A stretch of 64,000 bases of DNA from positions 1,159,501 to 1,223,500 of the forward strand of contig NZ_CP049074.1 of assembly GCF_013343295.1 (NCBI RefSeq), in the 5' to 3' direction. The notes below the pieces were generated by a model. The model saw only the letters and a list, made by a program, of their open reading frames with translations, ran no database searches and was not told the origin of the DNA. The translations under genes were made by a program, and so were the position numbers. The DNA is from Metallosphaera tengchongensis. Lineage in GTDB: Archaea > Thermoproteota > Thermoprotei_A > Sulfolobales > Sulfolobaceae. Below, one piece after another: positions 25,604 to 33,515 of the stretch; within the stretch, counting starts at the first letter, position 1, and every line of letters starts with the position of its first letter.

Positions 25604-26902
25604 ATGAATATAAGTATGGAGCTTGCAGATATATTTGCAGAATACGCATCCTCTGTGACTTTTTCAGACCTTTCAGATCAGGTCGTTCATGAAGTGAAAA
25701 GGAGAGTATTAGATTCGTTGGCTGTGGCTTACGCTTCTAAAAGTTCTCCCCCAGCTTTAGTGGTCAGGGACGTACTCCCTCAATTTCCTGGTAACGGGCT
25801 CCTCCTCGGGGGAGGAAATGCCTCTCCAGATATTTCGTCCTTTTACAACACTTTACTAATAAGGTACCTGGACTTTAACGATACTTACCTATCCTTAGAG
25901 CCGTTACATCCTAGCGATATGATAGGTGGGGTCTTGGCAGTTAACCCTAGGCTAAACGGTAAGGAACTAATAAGATCAATCGCGCTAGGATATGAGGTTT
26001 CCACGAGGCTCTGCGACTCCACTTCGCTCAGAAAGAAAGGATATGACCACGTTAACTTCCTTGAAGTAGGGGCTACTGTGGCCATAGGTTCCGCCCTTGG
26101 ACTAAGCTCTGAACAGATGAGGAATGCCATATCTATCTCTTTAGTACCACACGTAGCGCTCAGGGAGACCAGGTCTGGGAGCCTCAGCATGTGGAAAGCT
26201 GGGGCAGCCGGAGAAGCTGTAAGGAACTCAGCGTTCGCCTGCATACTGGCTAAATCAGGATTCACCGGTCCCAGAACTCCTTTCTCAGGTAAGATGGGCT
26301 TCACAAGGATCGTTGCCCCCGACATGAGTTTCTCTCCATTTGAAAAAATGGGGACTGACAAAATCATGAGCACGTACATAAAGAAATATCCAGTGGAGTA
26401 CCACGCGCAGGCGGCAGTCGAGGCATCTCTCAAATTGAAGGAAAGGATAAAGGGCGAGATAAAGAAGGTAACCGTTGAGACCTATGAGGCAGGGGTCACG
26501 ATTTTAGCCGACGAAGGGAAATGGGATCCTAAAAACAAGGAAACTGCAGATCATAGCCTTCCTTTCATTGTTTCAGTGTCCCTCTTAACCGGTAACTTTT
26601 GGCTAAACTCATACGATCTAATTGGGAATCAGAAAGTGTTAGACCTCATGAAACAGGTCGAGGTTGTGGAAAACGAGAACTTTACGAAGGTCTACCCTGA
26701 AGAACTACCTACAAAGATAGTTGTGTCAACCAAGGACGGAACATATGAGGAAGAGGTGAGGGTTCCTCGAGGTCACTTCAAAAATCCAATGAGCGACCGA
26801 GAGCTAGAGGAGAAAGCCCTTAGATTAGGTCTCAGTAGAACCCAAATAGAGAAAATATGGAGTTTAGAGAATTTGGAGGGGAAGGACATTGTTACCTGGT
26901 AA
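25604..26902 (+). CDS. MmgE/PrpD family dehydratase (2-methylcitrate dehydratase-like)
   Basis: 432 residues of the MmgE/PrpD fold: VVHEVKRRVLDSLAVAYAS at the start, FLEVGATVAIGSALGL, and KAGAAGEAVRNSAFACILA near residue 200, with SLPFIVSVSLL later. It probably dehydrates 2-methylcitrate to 2-methyl-cis-aconitate, though other members isomerise or decarboxylate related acids. A TATA-like TAATTTAA at about 25586 fits a leaderless start at the second Met (25616, MELADIFAEY) better than at 25604. Its end overlaps prpB by 14 bases. Confidence 0.88.
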   Translation: MNISMELADIFAEYASSVTFSDLSDQVVHEVKRRVLDSLAVAYASKSSPPALVVRDVLPQFPGNGLLLGGGNASPDISSFYNTLLIRYLDFNDTYLSLEPLHPSDMIGGVLAVNPRLNGKELIRSIALGYEVSTRLCDSTSLRKKGYDHVNFLEVGATVAIGSALGLSSEQMRNAISISLVPHVALRETRSGSLSMWKAGAAGEAVRNSAFACILAKSGFTGPRTPFSGKMGFTRIVAPDMSFSPFEKMGTDKIMSTYIKKYPVEYHAQAAVEASLKLKERIKGEIKKVTVETYEAGVTILADEGKWDPKNKETADHSLPFIVSVSLLTGNFWLNSYDLIGNQKVLDLMKQVEVVENENFTKVYPEELPTKIVVSTKDGTYEEEVRVPRGHFKNPMSDRELEEKALRLGLSRTQIEKIWSLENLEGKDIVTW

Positions 26903-27713
26903 AGAGTTCACCATAGTGCCTGGAGTTTTCAACCCCTTCTCTGCCCTATTGGCTGAAAGGGTCGGCTTTAAGGCCGTGTACCTTTCTGGGGGTGCCTTGA
27001 CTTCCTCCTTGGGTTTGCCCGACATTGGTATAATAGACATGTATGAACTTGCAGATATGGTAAGGAGAATTAGGGAAGTGACACAGATACCCATGATAGT
27101 TGACGCAGACACAGGTTTCGGTGAGGCTTTAAACGTGTACAGGACGGTCTCAGTATTGGAAAAAGCGGGGGCAGATGCAATTCAAATAGAGGATCAGAGG
27201 ATGCCTAAGAAATGTGGTCATCTGGAAGGGAAGGAGGTAGTTCCCCACGACGAAATGATATCGAAGATAAAAGCCGCTGTTAGAGCAAGAAAGGAAGCCA
27301 GGATAATTGCAAGGACTGACTCTAGGGCAGTTTTTGGCTTAAGAGACGCGATAGAAAGGGCTAAGGCTTATCTAGACGCAGGTGCAGACATAATATTCCC
27401 GGAGGCCTTAACGTCAAAGGATGAATTCAGAGAGTTCGCTAAGGAAGTTAAAGCCCCTCTCTTAGCTAACATGACGGAGTTTGGGAAGACACCGTTGATC
27501 TCAGCTCGAGAGTTCCAAGAAATGGGATACGTCTATGTGATATTTCCAGTTACCATATTTCGTGTAGCAGCAAAGGCTATGGAAGATGCGCTCAAAGTCC
27601 TGAAGGAAGAGGGGACCCAGAGAAACCTCATGGAGAAAATGATGACCAGGAAAGAGCAATATGAGGTAATTCATTATGACTATTACGAGAAGTTAGATAG
27701 GGAACTAGCATAA
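26889..27713 (+). CDS. prpB: 2-methylisocitrate lyase (PrpB-like, PEP mutase/ICL superfamily)
   Basis: 274 residues. The family motif KKCGHLEGKEVV carries the catalytic Cys, VDADTGFGEALNVYRTV holds the metal-binding Asp residues, and IARTDSRAVFGLRDAIERA follows. It splits 2-methylisocitrate to pyruvate and succinate. The TTG start lies within the end of the PrpD-like gene, so the two are translationally coupled, which supports a methylcitrate cycle. Oxaloacetate-hydrolase or carboxyPEP mutase activity is less likely because of the PrpD neighbour. Confidence 0.88.
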   Translation: MLPGKEFTIVPGVFNPFSALLAERVGFKAVYLSGGALTSSLGLPDIGIIDMYELADMVRRIREVTQIPMIVDADTGFGEALNVYRTVSVLEKAGADAIQIEDQRMPKKCGHLEGKEVVPHDEMISKIKAAVRARKEARIIARTDSRAVFGLRDAIERAKAYLDAGADIIFPEALTSKDEFREFAKEVKAPLLANMTEFGKTPLISAREFQEMGYVYVIFPVTIFRVAAKAMEDALKVLKEEGTQRNLMEKMMTRKEQYEVIHYDYYEKLDRELA

Positions 27714-27722
27714 CTTTTATTA
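27713..27722 (+). promoter_or_regulatory. TATA box of the CBS-citrate synthase pair
   Basis: ACTTTTATTA is centred about 29 bases before the ATG at 27747, overlapping the 3' end of prpB. It suggests separate transcription of the next two genes. Confidence 0.4.
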
Positions 27723-27746
27723 TTATCGAAATGTAATATATCTATT

Positions 27747-28172
27747 ATGGCGAGTATAGTAAAACAGTTAATAAGTAAAAACCCAATAACTGTGGAGAAG
27801 GGCACTTCTACTTTGAAGGTCATTGAGATCATGGCGTCTAATAATGTTGGATCTGTTATTATTATGGAATCGGGAAAGTTAGCAGGAATAATTACAGAGA
27901 GGGACGTAATAAGGGGAATCGCAAAGGGCGTAAGCATAGTTCAGCCTGTTGAGGAGTTTGGAACCATGAAGGATCTTGTAACTGTGCGGGAGGACGATAC
28001 TATTTATACAGCGGTGAAGAAGATGGCGGAGAAGAACCTTAGGCACCTAATAGTGGTAGACAAGTCCGGAAACTTGAGAGGAGTGATCTCCGTTAGGGAC
28101 ATAATAAGGGAATCTCACGTGCTAAAGGCAATCTCAGACGTGGAAAGAGAGGAATTTGTGGGGAGTGATTGA
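27747..28172 (+). CDS. CBS-domain protein (one CBS pair)
   Basis: 141 residues that form two CBS motifs: NPITVEKGTSTLKVIEIM with IITERDVIRGI, and LVTVREDDTIYTAVKKM with VISVRDIIRES. A CBS pair (Bateman module) usually binds AMP, ATP or SAM and acts as an energy or metabolite sensor; here it is free-standing with no catalytic domain. Its stop is one base before the GTG start of citrate synthase, so it may modulate that enzyme or its flux; the regulatory link is inference. Confidence 0.88.
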   Translation: MASIVKQLISKNPITVEKGTSTLKVIEIMASNNVGSVIIMESGKLAGIITERDVIRGIAKGVSIVQPVEEFGTMKDLVTVREDDTIYTAVKKMAEKNLRHLIVVDKSGNLRGVISVRDIIRESHVLKAISDVEREEFVGSD

Positions 28173-28173
28173 C

Positions 28174-29310
28174 GTGAGCCAAATAAGCAGAGGATTGGAA
28201 AACGTCTTCATAAAGACCACTGCCCTCACCTATATTGATGGCGATAACGGTATACTTAGGTATGGCGGTTTTGACATAGATGATCTAGTTGAGCACACTA
28301 GTTTTGAGGAGGTTATTCATCTGATGCTATATGGCGACTTACCAACTAAGGTACAGCTTCAGAGGTTGAAAACCTCACTCAACGAGGCTTACGAAATCCC
28401 TCAACAGGTTATAGATACCATATACTCGCTCCCTAGGGAATCAGATGCCATTGGTATGATGGAGACAGCCTTTTCGGCGCTATCTTCCATATACGGAGAG
28501 ATGTGGAACAAGAACACCAATAAGGAAACTGCCATAAAACTAATCGCCAAGGCATCTACAGTAACAGCGAATGTGCTTAGGGCCAAGGAGGGTAAGAAAC
28601 CAGTTATACCTGAGTCCTCAGATAGCTTTGCCAGGAGCTTCCTAAGCGCGAGCTTTGCCAGAACACCCACCAACGACGAAGTGAAGGCAATGGATGCAGC
28701 GCTGATTCTTTACGCCGATCACGAAGTTCCTGCATCAACTACCGCTGCTCTAGTCACGTCTTCTACTCTCTCCGACATGTACTCATGCGTTGTCGCAGCG
28801 TTAGCTGCGTTGAAAGGTCCTCTTCATGGTGGAGCAGCGGAGGAGGCTTTCAAGCAGTTCTTAGAGATAGGTGAACCGGAGAGAACTGAGGAGTGGTTTA
28901 AGAAGAAGATATTAGAGGAGAAGTCTCGGTTGATGGGTTTCGGCCATAGGGTTTACAAAACTTATGATCCAAGGGCTAAAATATTCAAGAGATACGCGCA
29001 GAAGTTATCGGAGAGGAGCAACGAGGCACGGAAGTACTTCGAAATTGCCTTAAAGGTTGAAGAATTGGGAATAGAAAAGTTCGCAGAGAAGCACATTTAT
29101 CCAAACACGGACTTCTTCTCTGGAGTAGTCTTCTACTCTCTAGGTTTCCCTGTGTATATGTTCACGTCTCTGTTTGCCCTTTCAAGGACTTTAGGTTGGA
29201 CCGCTCACGTTATAGAGTATGTGGAAGATCAACATAGGTTGATTAGGCCTAGGGCACTGTATATCGGTCCATTGAAGAGGGAGGTTATACCAATAGAGTT
29301 GAGAGGATGA
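28174..29310 (+). CDS. gltA: Citrate synthase (possibly also 2-methylcitrate synthase)
   Basis: 378 residues from GTG 28174 (SQISRGLENVFIKTT), which fits the known archaeal start; the longer frame to 28156 would overlap the CBS gene. Active-site motifs are present: LYADHEVPAST (His, as in the archaeal enzyme), GPLHGGAAEEAFKQF (His), MGFGHRVYKTYDPRA (His and Arg) and YPNTDFFSGVVFY (Asp). It condenses oxaloacetate with acetyl-CoA and, in thermophilic archaea, often with propionyl-CoA too. With PrpB and PrpD upstream, the dual role is attractive. The enzyme is cytoplasmic. Confidence 0.92.
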   Translation: MSQISRGLENVFIKTTALTYIDGDNGILRYGGFDIDDLVEHTSFEEVIHLMLYGDLPTKVQLQRLKTSLNEAYEIPQQVIDTIYSLPRESDAIGMMETAFSALSSIYGEMWNKNTNKETAIKLIAKASTVTANVLRAKEGKKPVIPESSDSFARSFLSASFARTPTNDEVKAMDAALILYADHEVPASTTAALVTSSTLSDMYSCVVAALAALKGPLHGGAAEEAFKQFLEIGEPERTEEWFKKKILEEKSRLMGFGHRVYKTYDPRAKIFKRYAQKLSERSNEARKYFEIALKVEELGIEKFAEKHIYPNTDFFSGVVFYSLGFPVYMFTSLFALSRTLGWTAHVIEYVEDQHRLIRPRALYIGPLKREVIPIELRG

Positions 29311-29445
29311 AGTTAGTACAAAGGAGTCCTCTCTCATCTTCTCCAAGCTCCCTACTTTTTAAATAGAATTTCGGTGGCCCTGTACTATATTATTTTAAAA
29401 TGTTTTGCCTCATTTCATCTACGGAATGTATATACCTGGAATCTT

Positions 29446-29455
29446 CATTTAAATA
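29446..29455 (+). promoter_or_regulatory. TATA box of the 29477 gene
   Basis: CATTTAAATA is centred about 26 bases before the ATG at 29477, matching a leaderless archaeal promoter. Confidence 0.4.
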
Positions 29456-29476
29456 GCTCCCATCAGTTTTTACATA

Positions 29477-30028
29477 ATGCCTAGGAGACCAAAATTAAAT
29501 ATCACCATATATGACGGAATAAGGAGGGGATCTCTTTCCCTAGTTCTTTTCGCCACTTTCCTGGGAATATCCATTGATGCTGAAGGTTCTATTCTATACT
29601 ATATACCTTTGGTGATATCGTACCTATCTTTGTTCCTATTTGGCTGGTTGAACAGGAGATCGTTCTCATCTATGGGCGAGGAATATAATTTAACCGTAAG
29701 ATTATTTATGGTCCTCATAGCTGGATTGGTTCTATCTTTAGCATCTTCAGTTCTAGTCGAGGAGAATTTCTCCGTTTATCTTTTTTCTATAACAGAACTG
29801 ATCGGTTCTATATTAGTACTTAGTTACATATTCGAGTATTCCTTTGAGATGGTGAGGTTAGGAAATCAGTTCAACTCTAGGGGCCTCAAAATAGCGTCTG
29901 GTATTCTACTGATTTCAACCGTACTTTATTTTATTTTAGGTGTCATCCCTTTTGCCATTGCGGTGACTGCCGCGGGAATGCTCATCTACGTAGAACTAAC
30001 CAAGATAGTCTCAATTTATAAAAAATAG
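29477..30028 (+). CDS. Unknown membrane protein, about five or six helices
   Basis: 183 residues with hydrophobic stretches near 17-33, 38-54, 72-90, 98-116, 138-158 and 160-176, and a basic N-terminus (PRRPKLN), so the start is probably cytoplasmic. No family motif is recognised. It has its own TATA box, and lies between citrate synthase and the small proteins at 30-32 kb, on the opposite strand to the latter. Role unknown. Confidence 0.7.
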   Translation: MPRRPKLNITIYDGIRRGSLSLVLFATFLGISIDAEGSILYYIPLVISYLSLFLFGWLNRRSFSSMGEEYNLTVRLFMVLIAGLVLSLASSVLVEENFSVYLFSITELIGSILVLSYIFEYSFEMVRLGNQFNSRGLKIASGILLISTVLYFILGVIPFAIAVTAAGMLIYVELTKIVSIYKK

Positions 30029-30041
30029 CCTTACTTGAAAA

Positions 30042-30497
30042 TTACAGTCTATATGTATATCTAGTTTTGGACGCTGGGATCATTACGAGGGAGATCAGAA
30101 GTAATATTGTAGGAACAAATAACCTAGGTAGCGGGGCGAAATAATCTAGAAGAGAAGTATCTAAACTCAAATAGTATAATATAATCGAAAGGATTAGTAT
30201 ACCTATTCCCAAGGCCAGCCATCCCTTCATGTAGACGTAGTGCACGAATAGCTCCTGCCAGTCTGCCTTATCCGTCTCTACCATCACTACCTCTCCCTTC
30301 ATGAAGGCTAGACTCTTTTTGCTCCCCATCATGGCGAACCCGTTCATCCTATTAAACCCAAGCTCCTTCGCTTCCTGATTCCCCTTCTCAACGTTAAATT
30401 TTAGAATGGAAAGTAGTTCATCGGGAACGTTAACCTTCTCGTTTATGTCCCAATTGTTATCAACTTTTATGTGACCTAAATAGCCTTTAATTTTCAT
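30042..30497 (-). CDS. DUF2173-like protein with membrane tail
   Basis: About 151 residues from ATG 30497 (MKIKGYLGHIKVDN); a longer frame to 30524 exists but the shorter one overlaps the upstream stop by 11 bases and matches the paralog. The first about 85 residues resemble the neighbouring 104-residue protein (GFAMMGSKKSLAFMKGEVVMVE against GFAMILDDLGIAYMGGYIVFVD in two shorter parts), the roadblock-like DUF2173 pattern. Two transmembrane helices follow (about 90-110 and 120-140), so the domain is membrane-anchored. Function unknown; DUF2173 proteins are often found near sulfur or respiratory genes. Confidence 0.65.
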   Translation of the reverse strand: MKIKGYLGHIKVDNNWDINEKVNVPDELLSILKFNVEKGNQEAKELGFNRMNGFAMMGSKKSLAFMKGEVVMVETDKADWQELFVHYVYMKGWLALGIGILILSIILYYLSLDTSLLDYFAPLPRLFVPTILLLISLVMIPASKTRYTYRL

Positions 30498-30801
30498 TAG
30501 TGACCACCTCCTTAAACGCCTCAAGTACCTTGTTCCAGTTGGTCTTCAAGGCGTCTACAAAAACTATGTAGCCACCCATGTAGGCAATTCCGAGGTCGTC
30601 CAGAATCATGGCGAACCCAAGTAGTGTTCCCATATCCAGTTTCTTTGCCTCTTCATCTCCAATTTTAGCGTTCTGCCTAATGATTTCCACTAGCTTTTTC
30701 ATGTTTATGTTCACGTCCTCCCCTTTTACCTTTGTCACTTCATCTCCAGATATTCTGTAAGCTGCCCTAAACCCAGGTATGACGTCAAACTTCATTTTCA
30801 A
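30487..30801 (-). CDS. DUF2173-like soluble protein
   Basis: 104 residues, soluble, starting MKMKFDVIPGFRAAYRISGDE. The order of a first strand pair, a helix (KLVEIIRQNAKIGDEEAKKL) and a final hairpin (FAMILDDLGIAYMGGY) fits the roadblock/LC7-like DUF2173 family. Family members have no proven reaction. It is upstream of, and overlaps by 11 bases, its membrane-tailed paralog, so the two are coexpressed and could form a complex at the membrane. The family call is from memory of the DUF2173 pattern. Confidence 0.65.
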   Translation of the reverse strand: MKMKFDVIPGFRAAYRISGDEVTKVKGEDVNINMKKLVEIIRQNAKIGDEEAKKLDMGTLLGFAMILDDLGIAYMGGYIVFVDALKTNWNKVLEAFKEVVTNEN

Positions 30802-30896
30802 TCATTATAATTTATCCATCTTTTTACTTTTAAACTTTTCTCAGATAACAAAGTATTCCAAATTCTTAAAATATAAAAAAATAAATTAAAATTATC

Positions 30897-31286
30897 TCAA
30901 TAGAATATACACGCGGTAGATGATAAGTAAGCCCCTAGAAAAGCTAGCGCCATGAGATAGGAGTAACTGTAATTTACTGTGCTGTAGAATAGCAATCCTC
31001 CAGCGGCAGCAATCGCCACAAAAATCACGTTGAGTAGACCAAGTAGTCTGAGCCCTCTTCTGCTCTCCCGGGCAGTCGCGGCGTATAGCGCTAGCCCAAA
31101 GAAAGCAGTGAGCATAGCGAAACTTATGTGGGCAGAGAGTATAAAGGACTGCCAACTGGCCTGGATCGGAAACTTATCATACAATAAGGCAGCAAGACCT
31201 GCAATGAATGCACCTGTCATAAAGAGGGACTCCACAACGGCTAAAGTAGTAGTTATCCTTGACTTGGAACCAGTGTATATAGCCAT
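30897..31286 (-). CDS. Four-helix membrane protein, paralog A
   Basis: 129 residues, four hydrophobic segments with a short basic loop (ATARESRRGLRLL) in the middle. It aligns by eye with the 31430-31861 product: both have an N-terminal segment ending in a small loop, the pattern ITAHIYG or LSAHISFAM, and a C-terminal LGxGxxF-type helix ending in a Phe-Tyr. No known family. It is near the sox operon on the same strand as soxL, so a membrane role linked to respiration is possible but unproven. Confidence 0.65.
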   Translation of the reverse strand: MAIYTGSKSRITTTLAVVESLFMTGAFIAGLAALLYDKFPIQASWQSFILSAHISFAMLTAFFGLALYAATARESRRGLRLLGLLNVIFVAIAAAGGLLFYSTVNYSYSYLMALAFLGAYLSSTACIFY

Positions 31287-31429
31287 AACTAACCCTAACT
31301 ATGATTTGAAAACTAGTTTTTAAAATTTTTTATTAAATCTATTTTGCTAGTCATTAGATTCAAGAGTTTGCTGGACAATACTACGAGATGCAAAAGACTC
31401 ATAGCGTATAAAAACATATTTAGAAAAAA

Positions 31430-31861
31430 TTATCTAGAAAGACAATAGAACAAAACTCCAGTCCCAGCGAAAAGAGTCCCTACAAACCCTACTCCCATTC
31501 CTAAGGCATAAGATGGGTCGATAAACCCACCGAAGTAGAATAGACCTTCAAATGCAGCAACTAAGATAAACAGGACATTTAATAACGAGAGGAACTTCAA
31601 CCCCATCTCATTAGTCCTCATAGCTGCAGCTAGTATCAGAATGCCTAAGATGGCGATGGTTATTGCACCGTATATATGTGCAGTAATGGCGGCACCCTGC
31701 AAGCCTAGGTTAAATATAGGTATTGACATACCTGCAGAATACAATCCTATCAGCGTCAAAACTTCCAGCATGGAAAGTCCTGTAACATAGTTATGTCTAG
31801 ACACCAGATCCATTAGCTTGTATACCTGAGTTTCCACACTCATTGCTCTCTCTATTAACAT
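31430..31861 (-). CDS. Four-helix membrane protein, paralog B
   Basis: 143 residues with four membrane helices, an ITAHIYGAITIAILGILILAA-like second helix pair and a loop MRTNEMGLKFLSLLNVLF. It is a diverged duplicate of the 30897-31286 protein. The second Met (31843, MSVETQVY) may be the true start because an AT-rich box (CTTTATAAAG) at about 31872-31881 fits it better. It is separated by about 93 bases from the 63-residue gene. Function unknown. Confidence 0.65.
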   Translation of the reverse strand: MLIERAMSVETQVYKLMDLVSRHNYVTGLSMLEVLTLIGLYSAGMSIPIFNLGLQGAAITAHIYGAITIAILGILILAAAMRTNEMGLKFLSLLNVLFILVAAFEGLFYFGGFIDPSYALGMGVGFVGTLFAGTGVLFYCLSR

Positions 31862-31954
31862 AACTTTTCGGCTTTATAAAGTTTTCACTCATATCATCTA
31901 GAAAATTAGATAATATAATTTATTTAAAAATTTTAAAATTAAAATATCTTTTAT

Positions 31955-32146
31955 TTATGAGAATTTCCTGAAAATAAATATAAATAATCCTGACATCAAT
32001 AATATGTATAGAGCTACTACTATTTCTATTGTGGAGCCGACTCCAAGGGAAAACCCTGAAAATATATTTAGTGGAATGGAGATGAAGAAGAATATTATAG
32101 CAATGGATGTTAGTGCAGCAATTAGTTTATCGTTCACCACTATCAC
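31955..32146 (-). CDS. 63-residue membrane protein of the sox locus
   Basis: 63 residues beginning at GTG 32146, which overlaps the stop of the 35-codon SoxD-like frame (GTGA), so the two are translationally coupled. Two hydrophobic segments (about 10-30 and 38-58). It could be a small accessory subunit of the quinol oxidase, such as the SoxD' of other species; I infer this from position only. It has no recognisable motif. Confidence 0.6.
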   Translation of the reverse strand: MIVVNDKLIAALTSIAIIFFFISIPLNIFSGFSLGVGSTIEIVVALYILLMSGLFIFIFRKFS

Positions 32147-32250
32147 CTAATTGGCGAAGTGTTCCACAACATGTTGTAGGCAATAAATATTGCAATTCCT
32201 ACCGTTCCACCAAAGATTAAAGATAAGATGAATACTCCGAGCTTGGTCAT
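32143..32250 (-). CDS. soxD: SoxD-like 35-residue membrane peptide
   Basis: A short frame of 35 codons read ATG 32250 to TGA 32143. It encodes MTKLGVFILSLIFGG then a second hydrophobic part ending IAYNMLWNTSPIR, that is one membrane helix. It starts 12 bases after the Rieske gene and overlaps the next gene by 4 bases. SoxD in Sulfolobus is a 38-residue one-helix subunit of the SoxABCD quinol oxidase, so size, position and hydropathy agree. Small peptides are hard to verify from sequence alone. Confidence 0.6.
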   Translation of the reverse strand: MTKLGVFILSLIFGGTVGIAIFIAYNMLWNTSPIR

Positions 32251-32261
32251 TGAGCTCTACC

Positions 32262-33245
32262 TCAAGATGTGAAAGTGTCCCCCTCATTATTAAGCTTTGA
32301 GTAGCACTGAGAGGGGGTCTGTCCTTTGTTCAACAACATCTTAGGACAACCTGTATCTTGGTTATAGGAGGATAAATAAGCGAAGCTCCCCAGATCCGAT
32401 GGTTGTCCCATGATAACTGGGGCCTTTAGATTCATACTTACGGCATAAAGGTAGTCCGTGTTTTGATCCCAGTAAAGCTCAACGTAGGGTAAAGGCCTCT
32501 GGGTCGGTCCAGTGAGGACTGCAGCCCCTCTCCACGGATCATAAGTTGAGCCATGGCAGTCACAGTGAATTACTGACGCTGCGTTTGCGCTCTGAGCTGC
32601 CTGGTATGCTACTGGAGGTAGGAAATTGGGGACTACGCCTCCAGGGGCAAAGTACTTGGGTGGGTAGAAGTGAATCTCTGGGGGCTGGCACCCTAGGTGC
32701 TGGCATATCGCGCTATAGGCAACTATAGACTTGTTGGGACCAACTCCGCCTGGAAAAGAGTAGGTACTTCCATCTTCTGGTATCACCACTGTGGTAGGCT
32801 GAATAGCTACCGGGTTGTCGTTAGCATCGCCCATGTTCAGTAAAAACGTTATGTCACCTTCCATGGGATACTGGAAGAGGAGTATGGAAGGGTCGTTAAC
32901 TGGGAGCTTAGAGGCCTCTATGGGGTTTCCGTCAGAATCTACAATAATTATCCAAGGGAAATTCTTAATGTAAACTGGGGGCTGGTTAAGATATGATATC
33001 ACAGGTACCGCGCTTGCAACTGCAAGTGCGCCTATACCTATCAGCATGCCCTTTAGGAACATTCTTCTCCCTGGATTAAGGGGACCTACCTTCTCCTCAG
33101 CGTAATTGTATAGATAGTCTCTTCCCTTTTCAGCGAACTTCCTCTCATCAAACTTAGTCTTAGGATCCCTCATTTTCCTTAGAAGCCTAGTGGCGAAAAT
33201 GAAATCGTCCCTCTTCAAAGCGAAATGTCTACCCATGATTACCAC
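32262..33245 (-). CDS. soxL: Rieske iron-sulfur protein SoxL
   Basis: 327 residues. The cluster-binding motifs are CQHLGC (first Cys and His) and HCDCHGS (second Cys and His), with the Pro loop GPTQRPLP after them. The N-terminal region has RRMFLKG and a hydrophobic stretch, GIGALAVASAVPVI, which looks like a Tat signal anchor, so the Rieske domain sits outside the membrane. GTG 33245 gives MVIMGRHFA, but ATG 33236 (MGRHFALKR) is equally likely. It passes electrons from quinol to the cytochrome b SoxC in the archaeal bc1-like complex. It is divergent from soxABC. Confidence 0.9.
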   Translation of the reverse strand: MVIMGRHFALKRDDFIFATRLLRKMRDPKTKFDERKFAEKGRDYLYNYAEEKVGPLNPGRRMFLKGMLIGIGALAVASAVPVISYLNQPPVYIKNFPWIIIVDSDGNPIEASKLPVNDPSILLFQYPMEGDITFLLNMGDANDNPVAIQPTTVVIPEDGSTYSFPGGVGPNKSIVAYSAICQHLGCQPPEIHFYPPKYFAPGGVVPNFLPPVAYQAAQSANAASVIHCDCHGSTYDPWRGAAVLTGPTQRPLPYVELYWDQNTDYLYAVSMNLKAPVIMGQPSDLGSFAYLSSYNQDTGCPKMLLNKGQTPSQCYSKLNNEGDTFTS

Positions 33246-33515
33246 TTCACTAAGTTCTTTCCAATGAAAGGTTTAAATATTTTGTTATAATAGATCTTAT
33301 CAAATATATCTCTCTTGATCTTATCTATAAAAATTAAATAAAAATTCATTAATTACCATCATAAACCTTTAGATGTATTTAGTTAATTTACGTTTTACTT
33401 AAAACTATTATTATAACTAATAAAGCTGAGGAAGTTAAACTAAAAATAAGTTAAAATAGAAAAGTTAAAAAGGGGGTCACATACTAAATTTTAAATGATA
33501 AAAGGGTGTTAAAGA
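33246..33515. promoter_or_regulatory. Divergent promoter region soxL / soxA
   Basis: 270 bases between two divergent respiratory genes. The sequence is AT-rich. A box like TTTTAAAT at about 33488-33495 precedes the TTG start of soxA by about 25 bases. No clear palindromic operator is seen. Confidence 0.5.
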
